A stretch of DNA of 64,000 nt from Flavivirga jejuensis (GTDB taxonomy: Bacteria > Bacteroidota > Bacteroidia > Flavobacteriales > Flavobacteriaceae): contig NZ_JAUOEL010000011.1 in assembly GCF_030540765.1 (NCBI RefSeq), positions 1-64,000 of the forward strand, in the 5' to 3' direction. Shown here in pieces: positions 63,278 to 64,000 of this stretch. The notes below the pieces were generated by a model that had not been told where the DNA came from, did no database searches, and saw only the letters and a list, made by a program, of their open reading frames with translations. The first letter of the stretch is position 1; every line of letters begins with the position of its first letter. The position numbers and the translations under genes were made by a program.

Positions 63278-63449
63278 AGTACATGACAAAATTATCAAAT
63301 ACTTTTTATATGTCTGGTCGAGCGCAGTCGAAACCTTATTTTTATTAATAATTTTAATTTAAAAACCTCTCGACTGCGCTCGAGGAGATACAATATAAAG
63401 CCTTGTTAAGTAGTTGCTTATAATGGTTTTTGCTTTTTTGTCATGTACT
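63278..63449. repeat. MITE-like element with nested inverted repeats
   Basis: AGTACATGACAAAA (63278-63291) and TTTTGTCATGTACT (63436-63449) are perfect 14-bp inverted repeats about 170 bases apart. Inside, TCGAGCGCAGTCGA (63318-63331) and TCGACTGCGCTCGA (63370-63383) form a second perfect 14-bp pair. No coding frame. It directly abuts the right end of the IS1595-family element. Confidence 0.7.
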
Positions 63450-63452
63450 TAG

Positions 63453-63629
63453 AAAAAGTTTATTGAAAAGGAGTTTATAGAATCTGATTTTAAATGTAAT
63501 TTTTATGATTTATTGAAAATACTTTTAAGAGATAAGGATATATTGAACGAAACCGAAGAAGCGGTAACAAATTATTACAGTATTAGGCTGTTTAAGATTA
63601 AAAGAGTGGAGAGGTTAATCTTGTCTTAG
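63453..63629 (+). pseudogene. 3' fragment of an unidentified gene
   Basis: Open from just after a TAG at 63450 to TAG at 63627 with no start codon. The text reads FIEKEFIESDFKCNFYDLLK, ILLRDKDILNETEEAV and IRLFKIKRVERLILS. It looks like a genuine C-terminal part cut off by the mobile elements on its left. No family recognised. Confidence 0.4.
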
Positions 63630-63674
63630 TTATTTTTTTGTTCCATGTTCTGTGGGATTTTATTCAGAAATTTG

Positions 63675-63911
63675 AATTCAAATAAAAAGAATAAATCAAT
63701 TTTCGATAATCCAGAAGCATTTAATGATTGAATACCCAAAAAAGCCGTACAGGAGTTTTTTAACTACGGCAATACAAAAATGTCAACTTTCGCTACAGAT
63801 TATAATGTCAAGACTTCTAAAGTTGGCAAACGTGTTTTTTATAGATATTCAGATATTATGAGGTTAATCAATGAAAATATAAAAAGCTCTAAAAAGGTAA
63901 ATAAAAATTGA
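63675..63911 (+). pseudogene. excisionase-like helix-turn-helix remnant
   Basis: The frame gives NKSIFDNPEAFND, a TGA (63729-63731), then IPKKAVQEFFNYGNTKMSTF and ATDYNVKTSKVGKRVFYRYS followed by DIMRLINEN. The tail K-V-G-K-R-x-(F/Y)-Y-x-x-S-D-I is typical of MerR-like excisionase DNA-binding domains from Bacteroidetes mobile elements. With an internal stop and no clear start it is probably dead. It would fit as an accessory gene of the integrative element. The upstream limit is uncertain. Confidence 0.5.
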
Positions 63912-63941
63912 ATGTCTGGTTGACAGACTGTGTCGTAATTT

Positions 63942-63996
63942 AAAAATATGCTCATTAAATTTTGATTAAGAAATTTAATGAGCATATTTTTAAATT
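63942..63996. terminator. strong terminator hairpin
   Basis: AAAAATATGCTCATTAAATT followed by T (63942-63962) and its exact inverse (63971-63991) form a 21-bp perfect stem with an eight-base loop TGATTAAG. T-rich on the right and A-rich on the left, so it can act in both directions. Confidence 0.8.
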
Positions 63997-64000
63997 TTTC

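Noticed and set aside
1-64000. CRISPR array
   Set aside because: No set of regularly spaced identical repeats of 25-40 bases and no cas genes were seen; the repeats present are dispersed palindromes.
57367-64000. Right attachment site of the integrative element
   Set aside because: No second copy of the tRNA-Arg 3' end was found by eye in the window; it probably lies further right.

Overview
The window is a chromosomal segment of a low-GC marine-type Bacteroidetes, almost certainly family Flavobacteriaceae. The reasons are the conserved gene order (coaX, outer-membrane protein, TPR protein, lptC, CNNM/CBS protein, SurA/PpiD-like isomerase; then lpxB-surE; then the dcw cluster), signal peptides ending in -FSQ/-FAQ, a mevalonate pathway pair, DPP-IV and POT transporters, LytTR two-component genes, a TAnnTTTG-type promoter upstream of mraZ and the usual scatter of short palindromic repeats.

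Layout. 1-460: end of an rRNA operon (23S 3' end, 5S, terminator). 0.6-9.9 kb: a semi-accessory stretch with a PIF1-type helicase, a LytS/LytR-like pair, the fused remnant of a ferredoxin/flavoprotein locus, a DUF1566 lipoprotein, a cluster of tiny membrane-protein genes broken by an interspersed repeat, and an outer-membrane barrel. 10-36.6 kb: core genes, namely tRNA-Phe, coaX, LPS export (lptC), chaperone/isomerase, mevalonate enzymes, a secreted peptidase with two peptide transporters, thioredoxins, comEC, an NlpC/P60 hydrolase, lpxB, surE, a C-terminal processing protease and an ABC permease. 36.6-38.4 kb: a small accessory island with a SymE-like gene divergent from an XRE regulator, a truncated SMI1/KNR4 gene and a secreted protein. 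38.6-57.1 kb: engB, a hydrolase and a complete division/cell-wall (dcw) cluster from mraZ to ftsZ, followed by a YqeY-like gene. 57.3-64 kb: tRNA-Arg(TCG) followed by an integrative element with an intact tyrosine recombinase, a frameshifted second recombinase, decayed genes, an IS4-family element nested in a decayed IS1595-family element, and a MITE-like repeat.

How the genes work together. The dcw cluster encodes the cytoplasmic and membrane steps of peptidoglycan precursor synthesis (MurE, MraY, MurD, MurG, MurC) with the divisome parts FtsL, FtsI, FtsW, FtsQ, FtsA and FtsZ. Three perfectly 10-bp-spaced GTGGT repeats upstream of mraZ look like the MraZ operator. LptC and LpxB serve LPS assembly. 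DPP-IV plus two POT carriers form a peptide-use unit. HMG-CoA reductase plus the GHMP kinase belong to the mevalonate route.

The least conventional parts are: (a) 7.8-8.5 kb, where a divergent pair of 35-37 aa membrane peptides is duplicated and each copy has lost the opposite partner at a structured interspersed repeat; (b) the SymE/XRE pair with shared inverted operators and two non-ATG starts; (c) leader hairpins repeated in front of ftsL, murD and ftsW and a truncated four-helix-bundle gene inside the dcw cluster; (d) the decayed integrative element at tRNA-Arg. No CRISPR array or convincing riboswitch was seen. All functional calls come from reading motifs by eye; no database search was run.
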